64,000 bases of DNA from Misgurnus anguillicaudatus (GCF_027580225.2 NW_027395283.1:4530501-4594500), one strand, 5' to 3'; positions 11,963 through 26,000 are shown, counted from the first letter of the stretch. The notes: generated by a model not told the origin, from the letters alone. Made by a program: numbers and translations.

Positions 11963-14900
11963 TCAGTAGACATAAGGAATCACTTTGTATGGCACTCTTG
12001 TACAATATTCTTTCCATGCACTTCCATGTTTCTTCATACACGACTCTTCAATCTCATTGGCTCGTTTTCTCAGTAAATTAAAACACTGTAGTGCTGGTAG
12101 ATATGGCAGAGCGCTGCTGAATCCTGCATGACAAACACAGATCCATCAAACAATGACATTCAGAAATCTAGAGTAAATTAAGCTTGATGTTTACATGAAC
12201 AGATCGGGAGTTTAATGTACCACAGGGGAGACACCAGGCTAACATCATCATAATGTCTCCCAGATAATTGGGGTGTCTGACCCAGCCAAACCATCCCGAG
12301 ACCAGTAGACTCTTTCCTGATGGGCTTTTAATGGTCTCTAGATCTTTAAAAGAGAACACATTATCAACAATTGAGATTATTTGACTTCATCTTAAAGAGC
12401 ACCTATTATGCTAAATCCACTTTTACAAGATGTTTGGATATTAATGTGTTAAAAAATCCACCTGTCCATTCTTTTTTGATCCTTATTAAACCAAAACAGT
12501 CACATTAGACAGTCGCATGTTTTAATTCTCTTAATCAATGTGAGGTCACATTGATAAAGCCCCGCCCACTTACAGTCCTGCATTACCATAGTTTCAGTGA
12601 GTTGTACTCTCCCCACTAGATACTATTGTCTCAGACTGTATTAATCAGATCTCTTTAAACTAAAAACGCTCACTGTCTGTTTGTAAGGAAGTGAGATGCT
12701 GTAGCTCATTTGCATTTAAAGGTACAAGCCTTAAAACATAATTTTGAGTCATTTTGGACATGATATAATAAACAATCTGTTTTGCATTTTGAGCTGAAAC
12801 TTTACAGACACATTCTGCACACACCTAGACTTATATTACATCTTGTAAAAATGCCATAATAGGTGACCTTTAAATAACATTTCAGTCACAGATATGCAAA
12901 AATCAACTGATGTGTTCATACACAAACTAGTTTTTAACATTTATAATGCAAAATAAGAAAGCGAAGATGTGATATGTACTCGTGTAAGCTGGATGATTTG
13001 GATTTCGTCGAAAACCGTCTTTCTGCTCATTGGACAGATAGTAAATCAGGAAGCCAGTAGCTGTTGAAGAGAAGACGACAAATGATGATGATGAGATGTG
13101 ACGTAATGTGTTATAAACACAAATATAATTTACACTGAGCGTCTGTGGATTAATATTAAAGTTTCTTCTCACCAAACAGCAGACAGATGGGCACAGCTGA
13201 CAGATAATGGATGTGATTGGGCTTTTGAAGAAGAAAGTATACGGGCAGACTGGAGAAGAAAGGGATCCAGATATACTCGCCCATAATCATAATGAACCCG
13301 ATGGGCTCCTCTGTAAACTCTTTGGTTGTCAGTATAGATCCCTACAGATAAACAGCAGATATATTATTCATATTTACAAAGATCTAAAGAATGATTCTCA
13401 CTGTTCAGTGTGATTGATAACTGGAAAAGCCTGAATACTATTACTACATGTCGATTCTGTTAATGAATTTTTTTAATGTGTAAAAAATGAGGTTTGTGTC
13501 ACTTTTAGTGATTTTACCAACAACGGCCACTAGGTGTCAACAGTTTGCTGCATACTCTTGTCACAAATTAATAAATTACTGTCATGCCATTATTATTACT
13601 GCTATGTTTTGAAATATAACTACATTCTTAGAGCTTTCCAAGGATATATAGTTTGTTGTGATAGATTAAAATTTACATGCAAAATATTAAAATAAACGTA
13701 GGTGTCCCACTCAAGGGACAGCGCCAATTAAAGGGGCCATGGCACAAGACTTTTTTAAGATGTCAAATAAATCTTTGGTGTCCCCAGAGCACATATGTGA
13801 AGTTTTAGCTCAAAATACCTCACAGATAATTTATTATAGCATGTTAAAATTGACACTTTGTATGTTTGTGCAAAAATGTGCCGTTTTGGGTGTGTCCTTT
13901 AAAATGCAAATTAGCTGATGAAATTCAAACACTGATCACCATAATGGTGGTTTGTTGAAATTGAAACTCAATTGTGCTTTTCTCTGCACTAAATGGCAGT
14001 GCTGTGGTTGGATAGTGCAAATTAAGGGGCGGTATTATTATAATAAGAGCTCCTTATGACATCATAAGAAGAGCCAAATTTCAACTACCTATTTTCTCAT
14101 GTGCTTGTAGAGAATGGTTTACCAAAACTAAGTTACTGGGTTGATCTTTTTCACATTTTCTAGGTTGATAGAAGCACTGGAGACCCAATCATAGCACTTA
14201 AACATGGAAATAGTCAGATTTTCATGCCATGGCCCCTTTAAGGAACCCGAATCATTAAATTCCTTATAATTCCCACAACAGCAAACAATATGAAATACAA
14301 AGACATAAACAATCATGTCAAACTCCTGTAGGACCTTGTGATCCTCTTACCTCATCGATGAGAAAATCCAATATGTAAATGAGATGAAAGCCAATGACAA
14401 GCAGCATTGAAAGAGAGAGCGAATCCTTCATCTCTATAGCAGTCAGGAGATAAATCACATCCATCAAAGCCTGCAGGACATTAACACAACATTAATCATC
14501 ACACACAGACCATTTATAAATCATAAACCATCAAAACATTATTGGCACAAACTCACCCAGCCGATAAATCCGATCCTGACCATGACAAACTGTTTGACAT
14601 CGATGTCGCCTACACGAGGGTCCATAATTTGACCCAGTATGAAATTCAACAGGGGCTTCGCTATATTGAAGATAAACACTTATAACTATATAAACTTACA
14701 CAAATATGAACACATTTAGGATCATATTTAATATCACAGCAACAGTCAGCCAAAACTTCAAGTGCTTGTGTGTTTTTACTGTTTTCTCATCATAACAGTA
14801 AGGTTTGTACCTGTCTCATAGTGCACCTGTGTAGAGGAGGATGTTTGGAGTGGGTACAGGTACAACATCAGACTGAAGAGCAGAGAGACGGCCACACCCG

Positions 14901-17145
14901 CGCTCACCAACGAAAATAACCTGTGGGTCAAACCGCTGGCCCGGACAAACCCAAAGTACCAGAGAGTCAAGAGCAGAACCAAGCTCAATATGAACGCATG
15001 GAGACCTGCAACACATAATGTGCACCCAATGTCAATACTACAAAAACATCACAAATGTGCATTCATGAAGAAGAAATGAGTAGAAATTTAGACGAGTCAA
15101 AGCTCTTACCATTGAGTTTGTATTTCAAACGCTTTCCATGAAAGCCTATTTTGCCTTCCATCACCTGCATATATGAAGATAAAACTATCAGCTTATCTTC
15201 AGCTTACTCAAACAGATGAGCTTGACACTATTTACAAGCAAAATATTTTGGTAACACTTTACAATAAGGTTCATTAGTTAACATTAGTTAGTTAACATGA
15301 ACTAATAATGAACTGCACTTATACAGCATTGATTTATCTTTGTTAATGTTAATTTCAACATAATAATAACTAATACTTTATTAAATCGTGTTAACATTAG
15401 TTAATGCACTGTGAACTAACATGAACAAACAATTAAAAGCTTTATTTCTATTAACTAACATTAACAAAGATTAATAAATACTGTAACAAATGTATTGCTC
15501 ATTGTTTGTTCATGTTAGGTAATACTTTAACTAATGTTAACTTATGAACCTTATTGTAAAGTGTTACCAACATTTTTTTGCAATGAAATCATCTATATAC
15601 TTATATGGCCATTTTTTTTTTAAATATACCCTAAATACATTTTGTAGAAAGTAAAGCTTAATTCAATATTATTAAATACAAAATGTATTTTAAGGGCAAG
15701 CAATTATATCCCATATGGCAAGAAATTTATCCTTGGCCAAAATATATTTTAAATATGCTAAATACAATAAAATTTGAAATTGAAGTTAAAAATGTGTTTT
15801 ATTTAAACCTCTTTATAGTTTTTTTGTAACATAAATAAGTTTGTAACATAAACAAAAAACTAGTTTTTCTTTCAATGGGACATGAATATATTTCCTTGGT
15901 TTGAAATATAGAGGGCTACATATATATTTTAAATGCTTTAAAGTATATTTATTTTTAAATTATATTTCAGAATATACAAAAAATGCCCAAACATATATTT
16001 TGTAAACACATTGCAAAATATTTTTCAATATTTTTTCAATATTTTGATATATATTTAAATACATATTTGCCTTATGATAACTCATAGTAATTAAATGTGA
16101 TGTTTGTCTTTCAAATGTTTTGTTCAAATATTTTCTCATATGTTTATTTAATGCTTAGAGTTGACATTTAGGGGCGGTTTCCCGGATAGGTATTAGACTA
16201 GTCCTAGACTATAATAAGAGCTGTCCAAACTGAAAACAGCTTGCACTGACATATCTTAAAATACATCAGTGCCCTTTTTTTGCCTCAAAATGCACACAAG
16301 TAATGTTTTTATTATTTAACAAACAAGTTATATTTCCTAATTAAACTAAGGCCTAGTCCTGGATTAAGATAATCCCTGTCCGGGAAACCACCCATTAAGT
16401 CTTAAAGTTAGTCCTAGACTAAGACACATGTTTGAGCTGTCTCAAAATAAAGATCTTAAAATAAGCGAATGGCATATTTGTCTCAGGATACACACCATTA
16501 ACGTCTTTCTCTAACACGTTTATGAAAGATACTTAAACATCTTATTTTAACTAAGGTCTAGTCTTGGCTTTAGATAAGCCTTGTCCATTGAGTTCTTAAG
16601 AGCGGTCTCACCTGTCCTACAGGTAGATAATAGAGCGCCCCCTGCAGGAGAGTATATAAGAGCAGCAGAGAGACCGAGGTCCAGTCCCATACGGGCTTTT
16701 CTGAAGAACCCAACAGTACCCAGGGTTCAGAGGACGGACGACAACAATCCAACAGTGTTATGAGAGAGACTCCCAACACAACACACAGCACACACAAAAC
16801 TAAAATAAACACAAACACACACGATGAATTCAAAACAAACATGCTGAGCTGTTATGATAAATAATTTAGTCTCATCATCATCATCATCATTATCATCATC
16901 ATTGTGAAGACTTACAGCTGTTGTTCCAGGGACTGTTGACCTCTTTGATCTTCTCATGTCCATTATCCTGCTGAAATCCATTCTTGTGTGACTACAGAGA
17001 TTAAAAAAAAACACAACAGCCAATCATCTCATCTACATTTCTTTACAATGGATCAGAAGATCATGGATCTGTTTTACTAAAGTTTGATTACTGCATCATT
17101 GATAACTAATAAAGTATAATAAACTCACCTGATGATTTGACTCAT
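11963..17145 (-). CDS. tm7sf2: Delta14-sterol reductase (TM7SF2/LBR family)
   Basis: A multi-pass ER membrane enzyme that uses NADPH to reduce the C14-C15 double bond in sterol synthesis. Coding exons are 17129-17145, 16916-16991, 16612-16848, 15110-15164, 14811-15005, 14557-14660, 14351-14470, 13173-13341, 12980-13060, 12221-12343 and 11963-12123: 1338 nt, 445 aa, with all phases consistent from 16848 onward. Family landmarks are [51 protein letters not shown] (369-381 region) and the terminal [10 protein letters not shown]. There is no Tudor domain, so TM7SF2 is favoured over LBR. The start is uncertain: the first two exons are not conserved, an out-of-frame ATG lies 10 nt upstream, and M10 is an alternative. 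Oddly, the near-invariant HREARDE motif is replaced by KRANEIE at 412-418, keeping only the Arg. Confidence 0.9.
12393..12875. mobile_element. MITE (AAAGAGCACCTATTATG ends) in tm7sf2 intron
   Basis: Terminal inverted repeats AAAGAGCACCTATTATG and CATAATAGGTGACCTTT bound a non-coding interior in the intron between exons 12221-12343 and 12980-13060. Confidence 0.7.
13728..14241. mobile_element. MITE (TTAAAGGGGCCATGGCA family)
   Basis: A full-length copy with ends TTAAAGGGGCCATGGCA and TGCCATGGCCCCTTTAA lies in the intron between exons 13173-13341 and 14351-14470. Other copies are at 40738-41245 (opposite orientation), 38637-39300 (diverged) and 21940-22310 (fragment). Confidence 0.8.
15249..15572. 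mobile_element. MITE (TTGGTAACACTTTACAATA ends)
   Basis: The ends are TTGGTAACACTTTACAATA and its inverse TATTGTAAAGTGTTACCAA, and the interior is rich in GTTAAC/TAACATTAG. This is a well-known type of fish palindromic element and sits in the tm7sf2 intron. Confidence 0.8.
15595..16060. repeat. AT-rich dispersed repeat
   Basis: Consists of TATATTTTAAATA-like motifs with ATGGCCATTTTTT and TTGGCCAAAATAT words shared with 1-130 and 18410-18600. No ends could be defined. Confidence 0.4.
16171..16590. mobile_element. Two MITE copies (GGATTAGACTAGTCCTAG family)
   Basis: A first copy (16171-16394) starts GGGGCGGTTTCCCGGATAGG and ends GGGAAACCACCC. A second, more diverged copy follows to about 16590. 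The same family occurs at 27931-28154, 50091-50292, 54357-54590 and 37548-37605, and within both copies of the composite element (5088-5282 and 31783-32000). Confidence 0.75.
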
Positions 17146-17159
17146 GTGTGCTCATCTTT

Positions 17160-17345
17160 TCCTTTAAAAGAGGATTTTCATTAAAATGTCACAGATAACT
17201 CTAATCAATGAGTTATGAACTAAAGTCAGAAGTGTCTTACCACAGACAGATAAAGAGTCTCTATGTGAGACAGACAAAAGTGAAACTCTTCCTCCAGATG
17301 AAGTGGGTTTATATTTCAGCTGTTACCACACACAGATGTTGAGTT
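17160..17345 (-). promoter_or_regulatory. Probable 5' UTR exon and promoter of tm7sf2
   Basis: A possible minus-strand donor (CTGTGGTAAGAC, about 17235-17246) precedes an acceptor CTTTTAAAG at 17162, so a non-coding first exon probably lies at about 17241-17340. No TATA box was recognised. The limits are estimated. Confidence 0.3.
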
Positions 17346-18070
17346 GCGTCTCTGTGGCGGACGCAATAACAGAAAACGCATAACGGACAAACTGTGAATT
17401 ACTACACAAGAGCATTCATCCTGTGAAAACTCATCTAAAGACTTTTATTTAGTGATTTTCAACATCTTGTTATCCTTTACTGAGTAAGATCATTACAAAG
17501 ATGAATGTGAAATCAAAACTTTAATGTTCTTCATCTCATCATTAGATTGAGACTTTAACCTGGACTTCACAGAGACGATTGTGTATTATAATTTTTAATG
17601 AAAGGTTTCTATTAAATTTGAATAATGCAAAATAGTGATTCATTAATTGCATTAAGAGTCAAACACTCATGTGGATGGCATAATGTCTTTACAGGATAGC
17701 TATATGTATTTCATAGCAGCTGTTTAATAAACTCTGATGGTAAAACCTGACAGGATTTTTGATTTAATGCTAGACAGTTTAAATCTCATACTGAATATTA
17801 AAGTCCCACTGCATGGAAAATAAGTTTTTTTGTTGTTTATATGTCAATGTGATGTTTTTAATATGTTTTAATACAAGCCTTGTGCAAATTTATCATTCAA
17901 CACCATTGCTGTGAGTATTTTCTCTATAAAATTGTAGCTGTGCGATTGAGTAGAGGCGGAGACTAATTTGCATATTCATAGATCCGGGTATATTAAATGA
18001 GGCAAAGAGGTAGCTGACTAAAAACAAGAAGAAATGACTGTGACAGGTAAAACTTTTACATAAGTGATTA
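17346..18070. other. Intergenic, no gene seen
   Basis: AT-rich sequence between tm7sf2 and a palindromic MITE. Repeat-like words begin near AAAGTCCCACTGCATGG at 17801, but no second end was found. Confidence 0.4.
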
Positions 18071-18074
18071 TGAT

Positions 18075-18276
18075 GCTGAAAAAAATGATTCATTGAATTT
18101 AATCAATTTTTTAAGGTAAGTGGTTGCAATAAATTGATTTAAGCTACATTTAAACAAAAAAGATTAGTAAAGTAAAATAAAATATAAAACTTTTGTTTAA
18201 ATGTAGCTTAAATGAATTGATTGCAACCACTTACCTTACATTTTTTTTATTAAATTCAATGAATCATTTTTTTCAG
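18075..18276. mobile_element. Palindromic MITE (CTGAAAAAAATGATTCATT)
   Basis: The arms of about 90 bp are inverted copies (CTGAAAAAAATGATTCATTG and its inverse ending TTTTTTTCAG) and share AAGGTAAGTGGTTGCAA. A second copy at 57441-57765 has another element inserted into it. Confidence 0.8.
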
Positions 18277-18409
18277 TGTAAAAGCCACGTTTTAACTGAT
18301 AAAAATCTTGACTACATGCAGTATTTAAAAATATACTTCTGATTAACTGCAAGAATATACTAATACTAATAGTTTATACATACTTTGATATTTTGGCCAG
18401 GAAACAGCC

Positions 18410-18600
18410 TATATTTTTTGCTTTATGGGTTATAAAATTAAAAAATTATTTGTTGCCCCTGAAATGCATTTTGAAATATATGTTGATATATGAAAGTTAA
18501 AATTAAATATATTTTTAAATTCAAAAACATATTTAACTAAGCTTCACTTAATACAAAATGTATTTAGCATATTGGCCAATGTATTCTTATAAGAAACTTA
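18410..18600. repeat. AT-rich dispersed repeat copy
   Basis: Shares TTGTTGCCCCTGAAAT, ACTAAGCTTCA and AATACAAAATGTATTTA with the copies at 1-130 and 15595-16060. Confidence 0.45.
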
Positions 18601-19099
18601 TAAATAATCTACCTAATAAATAATAGATAGATGAACATAAAGATGTTAAATAATATTAACAATCAGTCCACTGCAGGAGTTGATGTTTTAATAACAGATT
18701 TCCATATACAAACTGGTTATTGTGATATTGTCAGCCAAAAAAAAGACATGCGTCGAAAGTGAATCTCTTTATCACTGTACAGAAAGTCAATGTGAATAAA
18801 GTTGAATGTTTACTGTAGATAGTTCATAAATGTGTTCCCTTGTGTTATATACTGACATACTGTTCTCATACTACAAACATAAATTATGCTTTAGCACTTA
18901 AAAAAAAACTAAATTAAGTAAAGAAATGAATTGTCAGCAGTAGTTTAGAAAAGTGCACATAAGAAAGTTTAACATCCATTGGTCCACAACATTTCTTCAG
19001 TTAACAACAAAGATGAATGACATTGTTACAGTCTGAAATAAAAACACACACGTTTAAAGGAAAAGAGCGAGGTGTTGATCATAATGATGGTGTGAATGT

Positions 19100-20061
19100 G
19101 TTGAATAGCTTGACTTTATTTAGCAGTATCATATATTATAATACAGGCATGAATGTTTATGCTTGCTCACCTGTACATTACTTTAATGCAGCAGGTGGAT
19201 TTATATTAGAAGATGATTTGTTCTTCAAGTGTTAGTTTACAATGAATACGTGAACAGACATCAGGGCTGCAAACTGATATAAAAGACACCTCGCGGCTGA
19301 CAGTATGTGTGTGATATCCATTAACAGTGTTATTTACACGAGCATTGAAGATGCTAATAATATTCATCTGCATAATGCTTGCATGGTTAATGTTTGATGT
19401 TTTAAAAAAAATTAACAACATAAGACAGCACGAATATATAAAGAAATCTTCAGTAAGCTCAGTGATCATCAAATCAACCTGAAAATGTGCAAAATGTCGC
19501 AAGAGGCAACAGCAGGCGTTGCTACAAGAGTTATGTGTTTACTTCACTACTGACATAAAATCTGACATAAACAAGACAAATGATGGAGCTCACACTAAAA
19601 ACATTCAGCTGTTCACCTCACTAAAACATATTTATAAAACATGAACTTTCTAGCATTTGAGCTTTGTGTTACTCAAAGTCCAATGCAAAAGATGAGCTTT
19701 ACATCACCAATCCATCAAAATCCTGCACACGTGTCACTATTTACAATGCAGACTTTTATATATTAATCATTTCAGTTCAATACTTCAATACACGTTGTCC
19801 TCCTCCATTATAGAGTTGTCTAAATATATACAATATAAATCATTTGAATGATGGAATAAATAAATAAAAAACACAACGGCCGTGGCTGTAGCAAAGATCA
19901 GAGAGATGAGATCTCAGGACCGGCGTGCAGAAGTCTCTGTCGAGGATCAGAGTTCAGGTTTGTGTTCACGGCGTGTGCGTGCGGTGACGTTGATTTGTTG
20001 ATCTAAACAGGGCTGGTTCGGTGGAGGTTGGTAACACTGTGACGGTTAGAGGCTGGTTGGG
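19100..20061 (-). other. Probable 3' UTR of dmwd
   Basis: Sequence following the dmwd stop on the minus strand. A minus-strand AATAAA (plus TTTATT at 19115-19120) would give a UTR of about 950 nt. No other gene-like feature was noticed between 18600 and 20061. Other poly(A) choices are possible. Confidence 0.35.
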
Positions 20062-23000
20062 TTATACCACCGTCCCGCTCGGCGAGTTCCCGTTCTGTGC
20101 CGACAGCGGTTGAGGCGGATGCTGACATCAGATGAGAAACAGCAGGAGTTAATACATGACGTCAACACACCTGCTAATGATACATTTTAGAAAAACTACA
20201 TTTTTGTATTATATCCTACTTATTTTATCATTGACGGTAAGATTATTGCTTAAAAACCAACATGCAAAATACTGAATAAAGCTTTAAATGCGGACTCACC
20301 GCTTTGCCAGGTCGTGCCCAGGTGCAGATGAGTCCTTCTTGACACGCGGTGATGATGCAGTCGTTCATGAAGACGAGTACGGTGAGACGCTCGTGGGCGA
20401 TTTTCTTACAAACCAGCGGCTCCAGCAGAGGCACCTCATTCATACGAGGACACAGCGTGGTGCCCAAAACCTTAGCGCCGTCCAGTCGGTTGCTGCGCGG
20501 GGCGACGTTGATCTTGTCGTTGCTCTTGCTGATGTTGCCCAGGCTGTGGTAGCGCTTGTGCTCCTTTTCCCCTCCCGCCCCTGATTTGTCCGATTTGCGC
20601 TCCTGCAGGGACAACGTCGCGAAGCGGCCGATGCTGAACGGGGCACTTCCGCCTGCGCCGCCTCCACCTGTTCCCCCACCCTCTGTGGACCCCTGGCTCT
20701 TGGAAGCGTTGGCGACTGCAGGGTGCGGCAGTGAGTTGGAGCGAGATAGCGAGCGAGGCAGTGGAAGGGGTAGCGTGGACGTCTGGTGGGGGTTGGAAGG
20801 GTGATGGTGACCTTCAACTCCACCGCCGGCACTGTTGAGAGCAGCGGAGCCGGACGTTGGAAGCGTGGGGCCGAAGGTGTTGGTGAGGGCTCTGGAGAGC
20901 GGCAGCCGCGGGTAGAGGACGTCGTCCGTCAGGTCCCACAAACAGAACTGCGTGTCTTGCCCGACGGATCCAAATCGGTACGACACGGACGACGCGCCGC
21001 CTTTCGAGCTATGCCGCGAGAGACGGGACAGCGTGCTGCTGGTGCGCACACGGCCGAAGTGTAGCGCCCCCTGCTGAAGGTCCTCTTCGCTGCCGCTGAG
21101 CTCCATCGGCTCCTCGTCCTCCAGGTTGGTGGTGAAGGGGTCGAAAGCCACAACGTTGACCCAGGACTTGTGACCGTGACCTCTCGCCACCACGCGACTT
21201 TCAGCAAACGACCACACGGTGACCAGGTCGTCCTCCCCGCCAGTGGCAAGATACTTGCCATCCGGGCTCCAGGAGACACACAGCAGGCCACCAAAGTAGC
21301 TCTTCATCACGCCCTGCAGCTCCATCGAGTCAAAGTGGAAGACACGGAGGCAGCCGTCCTGACCGACGCAAGCGACATGCACACCATCGGGTGAGAAGGC
21401 GAACTCGTTCAGCCCGCCCTCACCGACCACCCAGCGGAGTAAAGGATTGCGAGGTGTCTTGGTTTTGCAGGAGTAGACGGCGAATCCCTCGCCCTGGCGC
21501 AGCAGGCAGTACTGAGGAGCTGCAGTGCCGCATGGGTGCTCCACGTTGTAGAGGTAGAGATGACCGCTGGCGTGAGACGCCAGGAAAAGGTTGTCGGATT
21601 TCGGAAGCCATTTCAGACACGTAACCTTTGATTTGTCTATCAACCTCTGAGAAAAAGAGAAGAGAGCGAGGGTCAGTGATGCGCAGCAAATCAATTCATC
21701 ACCACCTCCTTCAGCTTTATCTCTGTCTCCAAATTTTCTTTACAATATTCAATGAGACCGGTTCGGTACGAGTAACTTCTTGTTTTCAATAAGTTGACAA
21801 ATTCAAACTGCCTTGAGGAAATTACAAAATGGTTGGGACAGACTGAGGCTGTTTCTGGTAAAAATATCTTCCTCTTACTGAACTATGAGGTGGATCAGGG
21901 GTTTTATTAACTCTGGTCAGGGTTTGTCTTTAAGTTTTTAAGGTCACCACATATGGCAATTTTTCAAGATGTAATATCAGTCTCTCAGGTGTCCTCAGAA
22001 CGTCCCTGTGAAGTTTCAGGTCCAAATACCCTACTGATCATTTATTATCCCATCTTAAAAAGGCCCTTTTCTGGGTGTGCAGGAAAAAGTGTGTGTTTGT
22101 CGCTTTTAATGGAAATGAGTTTCTGCTTTACTCCCTGTTTACTGTTATCTATACCGAAAAACGTGCTTTTATATAGACAATAACCTTATTTCATTGCTCA
22201 TAATGAACGTGCAGTAATGAATTATGTGAAGAAGATTTAAAATATAAATGATGATTTAACTGTGGTCTTTGAACATTTGTGGGCGGGGCATGTGCAAGGT
22301 GACGTCGGCGGGCAAATATTTATCATGGAGGTTGTGTACACACACAGATGACACACAGTTATGTTCAAACAACATAAAGTGAATTTAAATTTCATTTAAC
22401 GTGATGGGCTCAGTGTGACCAAAAGCAAAACAGTGTACAGGTGTAACATCAAGGTTATATAATCATAAGCAGTGTAGTGTCTTCATAGACTATTTAGTTT
22501 AAAGATTTGATGTTAACTCTTTCCCCGCCATTGACAATTTATCTCATCAGTTAAGAGAAAACGCTTTTTACGGCAATCCATATTTCCTCTATTATCCACC
22601 AGGTGACGCTCTTACCAAACTCATAAAACACTGAAGCATCCACTGATCCAAAAACAGTAAAAACTCTTTGTATGTTTTGATCATTGCTCTGAATCTGATC
22701 TCTAACAAAAGTCTTTTACAAAAATGCAATTATCTCAGCTTTTTGTTCCAAATGTTGGAGGTGATAAAAGGGAACAAATAAAGATATGATGAAACGAGTT
22801 TTAGATGGTTTGTTCTTTCGTTTGATAAACAGTATTGTATGTTTATATATTTAAAGCAGAACATTTTCTAGACGGTCTTAAACCTTTGTGAAAATCCTGA
22901 AAAAAATACTGGTGCTGGCTGGCGACTTCATTTAAAAATGCTGCTTAGAAAAGAGTAACCTGAGACAGATGTTATAGACACAGGTTAATATTACAGACGT

Positions 23001-26000
23001 TTCTCCTCACCTCCTCATTGAAGAGCTTGCTGGTCTCTTTCTTTATGGGATCCAGATATTGCACCTGTCCAGCGGAGAAGCCCACGATGAGAGCCACGCT
23101 GTCAGCTGTAGCAGAATATTGATTGAAATCATGACACGTAGGCTGGGTTCCTTTATAGATGCGTTTGTCTATAGGTTTACTGAGATCCACAGCCTGCACA
23201 CAGAGACAGATCACACTGTGAGTGTTATCATCACAATAATAATAATACAATACGACTGTCACACACTCCAGTACAGTGTCTTGTATCTGAAGAGTTATCA
23301 GACTTAATGTCTGTATGTTAAGAGAATATGATTAGGTCTCTGAGACACAAATAAAGTCTGAATGAAACCACAGACATTATCCAGAAGACAAACTGAACCT
23401 CTGTTTACTGTACCTATACATGTAACCAATTTGACAGACATGATGCACTGGTGACTGATCTCAGTTCAAGTTTGACCTCTTGTGGTTATCCACGTATGTT
23501 TGAAATGAATTTCGTTCAGTGTTTTAATGTGTTTTGTACATACACACACCGCGAATCATAATGGTCATTTGAATATTAGGTTTATGTTTCACATTTTTTC
23601 ACAATATCATGATTGTAGGGTACCGTGAACACACTGCTGTGTATTGTATTGACTAGTGAGCTGAGATGATCACCATTACACTACTAAACTAAATGACAGA
23701 TATGTGTTTTTGAGTCAGTCTGCCCTCCTGCAGCAACCCCTGCGGTCTGAGCCAACACAAACATCATGGTCAACAAAAATAAATGATTTACTAATAAAAA
23801 AGCGTGAGAATCGCAGGTGATTTTTTGCATAGCCCTACAAACCGGTGCACATCTCAAACCTGTGCACATCACAAACAGGTGCACCTCTCAAACCTGTGCA
23901 CATTCACAAACCTGTGCAAATCACAAACCTGTGCAAATCACAAGCCTGTGCAAAATCACAAACCTGTGCACATCTAAAACAGGTGCACATCTAAAACCTG
24001 TGCAAAATCACAAACTTGTGCACATCACAAACCTGTGCACATCCCAAACCTGTGCAAAATCACAAACCTGTGCACATCACAAACCTGTGCACATCCCAAA
24101 CCGGTGCACATCACAAACAAGTGCACATCTCAAACAGGCATACATCTCAAACAGGTGCACATCCCAAACCTGTGCACATCCCAAACCTGTGCAAAATCAC
24201 AAACCTGTGCACATCACAAACCTGTGCAAAATCTCAAATCTGTGCACCTCTCAAACAGGCGTACATCACAAACTTGTGCACAGGTTTGAGATGTGCACCT
24301 GTTTGAGATGTGCATAAGTTTGTGATGTACGCCTGTTTGACAGGTGCACAGATTTGAGATTTTGCACAGGTTTGTGATGTGCACAGGTTTGTGATGTGCA
24401 CTTGTTTGAGATGTGCATATCTCAAACCGGTGCACATCTCAAACAAGTGCAAATCTCAAACAGGTGCACATCACAAATTTATGCACATCTTAAACAGGTG
24501 CACATCACAAACTTATGCACATCTCAAACAGGTGCACATCACAAACTTATGCACATCTCAAACAGGTGCACATCACAAATTTATGCACATCTCAAACAGG
24601 TGCACATCTCAAACCTGTGCACATCTCAAACCTGTGCACATCACAAACCTGTGCACATCACAAACCTGTGCAGTGTGCACATCACAAACCTGTGCAAAAT
24701 CTCAAATCTGTGCACCTCTCAAACAGGCGTACATCACAAACTTGTGCACAGGTTTGAGATGTGCACCTGTTTGAGATGTGCATAAGTTTGTGATGTACGC
24801 CTGTTTGACAGGTGCACAGATTTGAGATTTTGCACAGGTTTGTGATGTGCACAGGTTTGTGATGTGCACTTGTTTGAGATGTGCATATCTCAAACCGGTG
24901 CACATCTCAAACAAGTGCAAATCTCAAACAGGTGCACATCACAAATTTATGCACATCTTAAACAGGTGCACATCACAAACTTATGCACATCTCAAACAGG
25001 TGCACATCACAAACTTATGCACATCTCAAACAGGTGCACATCACAAATTTATGCACATCTCAAACAGGTGCACATCTCAAACCTGTGCACATCTCAAACC
25101 TGTGCACATCACAAACCTGTGCACATCACAAACCTGTGCAGTGTGCACATCACAAACCTGTGCAAAATCTCAAATCTGTGCACCTCTCAAACAGGCGTAC
25201 ATCACAAACTTGTGCACAGGTTTGAGATGTGCACCTGTTTGAGATGTGCATAAGTTTGTGATGTACGCCTGTTTGACAGGTGCACAGATTTGAGATTTTG
25301 CACAGGTTTGTGATGTGCACAGGTTTGTGATGTGCACTTGTTTGAGATGTGCATATCTCAAACCGGTGCACATCTCAAACAAGTGCAAATCTCAAACAGG
25401 TGCACATCACAAATTTATGCACATCTTAAACAGGTGCACATCACAAACTTATGCACATCTCAAACAGGTGCACATCACAAACTTATGCACATCTCAAACA
25501 GGTGCACATCACAAATTTATGCACATCTCAAACAGGTGCACATCTCAAACCTGTGCACATCTCAAACCTGTGCACATCACAAACCTGTGCACATCACAAA
25601 CCTGTGCAGTGTGCACATCACAAACCTGTGCAAAATCTCAAATCTGTGCACCTCTCAAACAGGCGTACATCACAAACTTGTGCACAGGTTTGAGATGTGC
25701 ACCTGTTTGAGATGTGCATAAGTTTGTGATGTACGCCTGTTTGAGAGGTGCACAGATTTGAGATTTTGCACAGGTTTGTGATGTGCACAGGTTTGTGATT
25801 TTGCACAGGTTTGTGATGTGCATATCTCAAACCGGTGTACATCTCAAACAAGTGCAAATCTCAAACAGGTGCACATCACAAACTTATGCACATCTACAAC
25901 AGGTTCACATCACAAATGTATGCACATCTCAAACAGGTGCACATCTCAAACCGGTGCACATCTCAAACAAGTGCAAATCTCAAACAGGCTTACGTCTCAA

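Noticed and set aside
20243..20299. Alternative dmwd C-terminus by reading through the exon end (after GKA)
   Set aside because: A good donor GTGAGT at 20299 and a downstream exon encoding the family tail GNSPSGTVV show that this is intron sequence.
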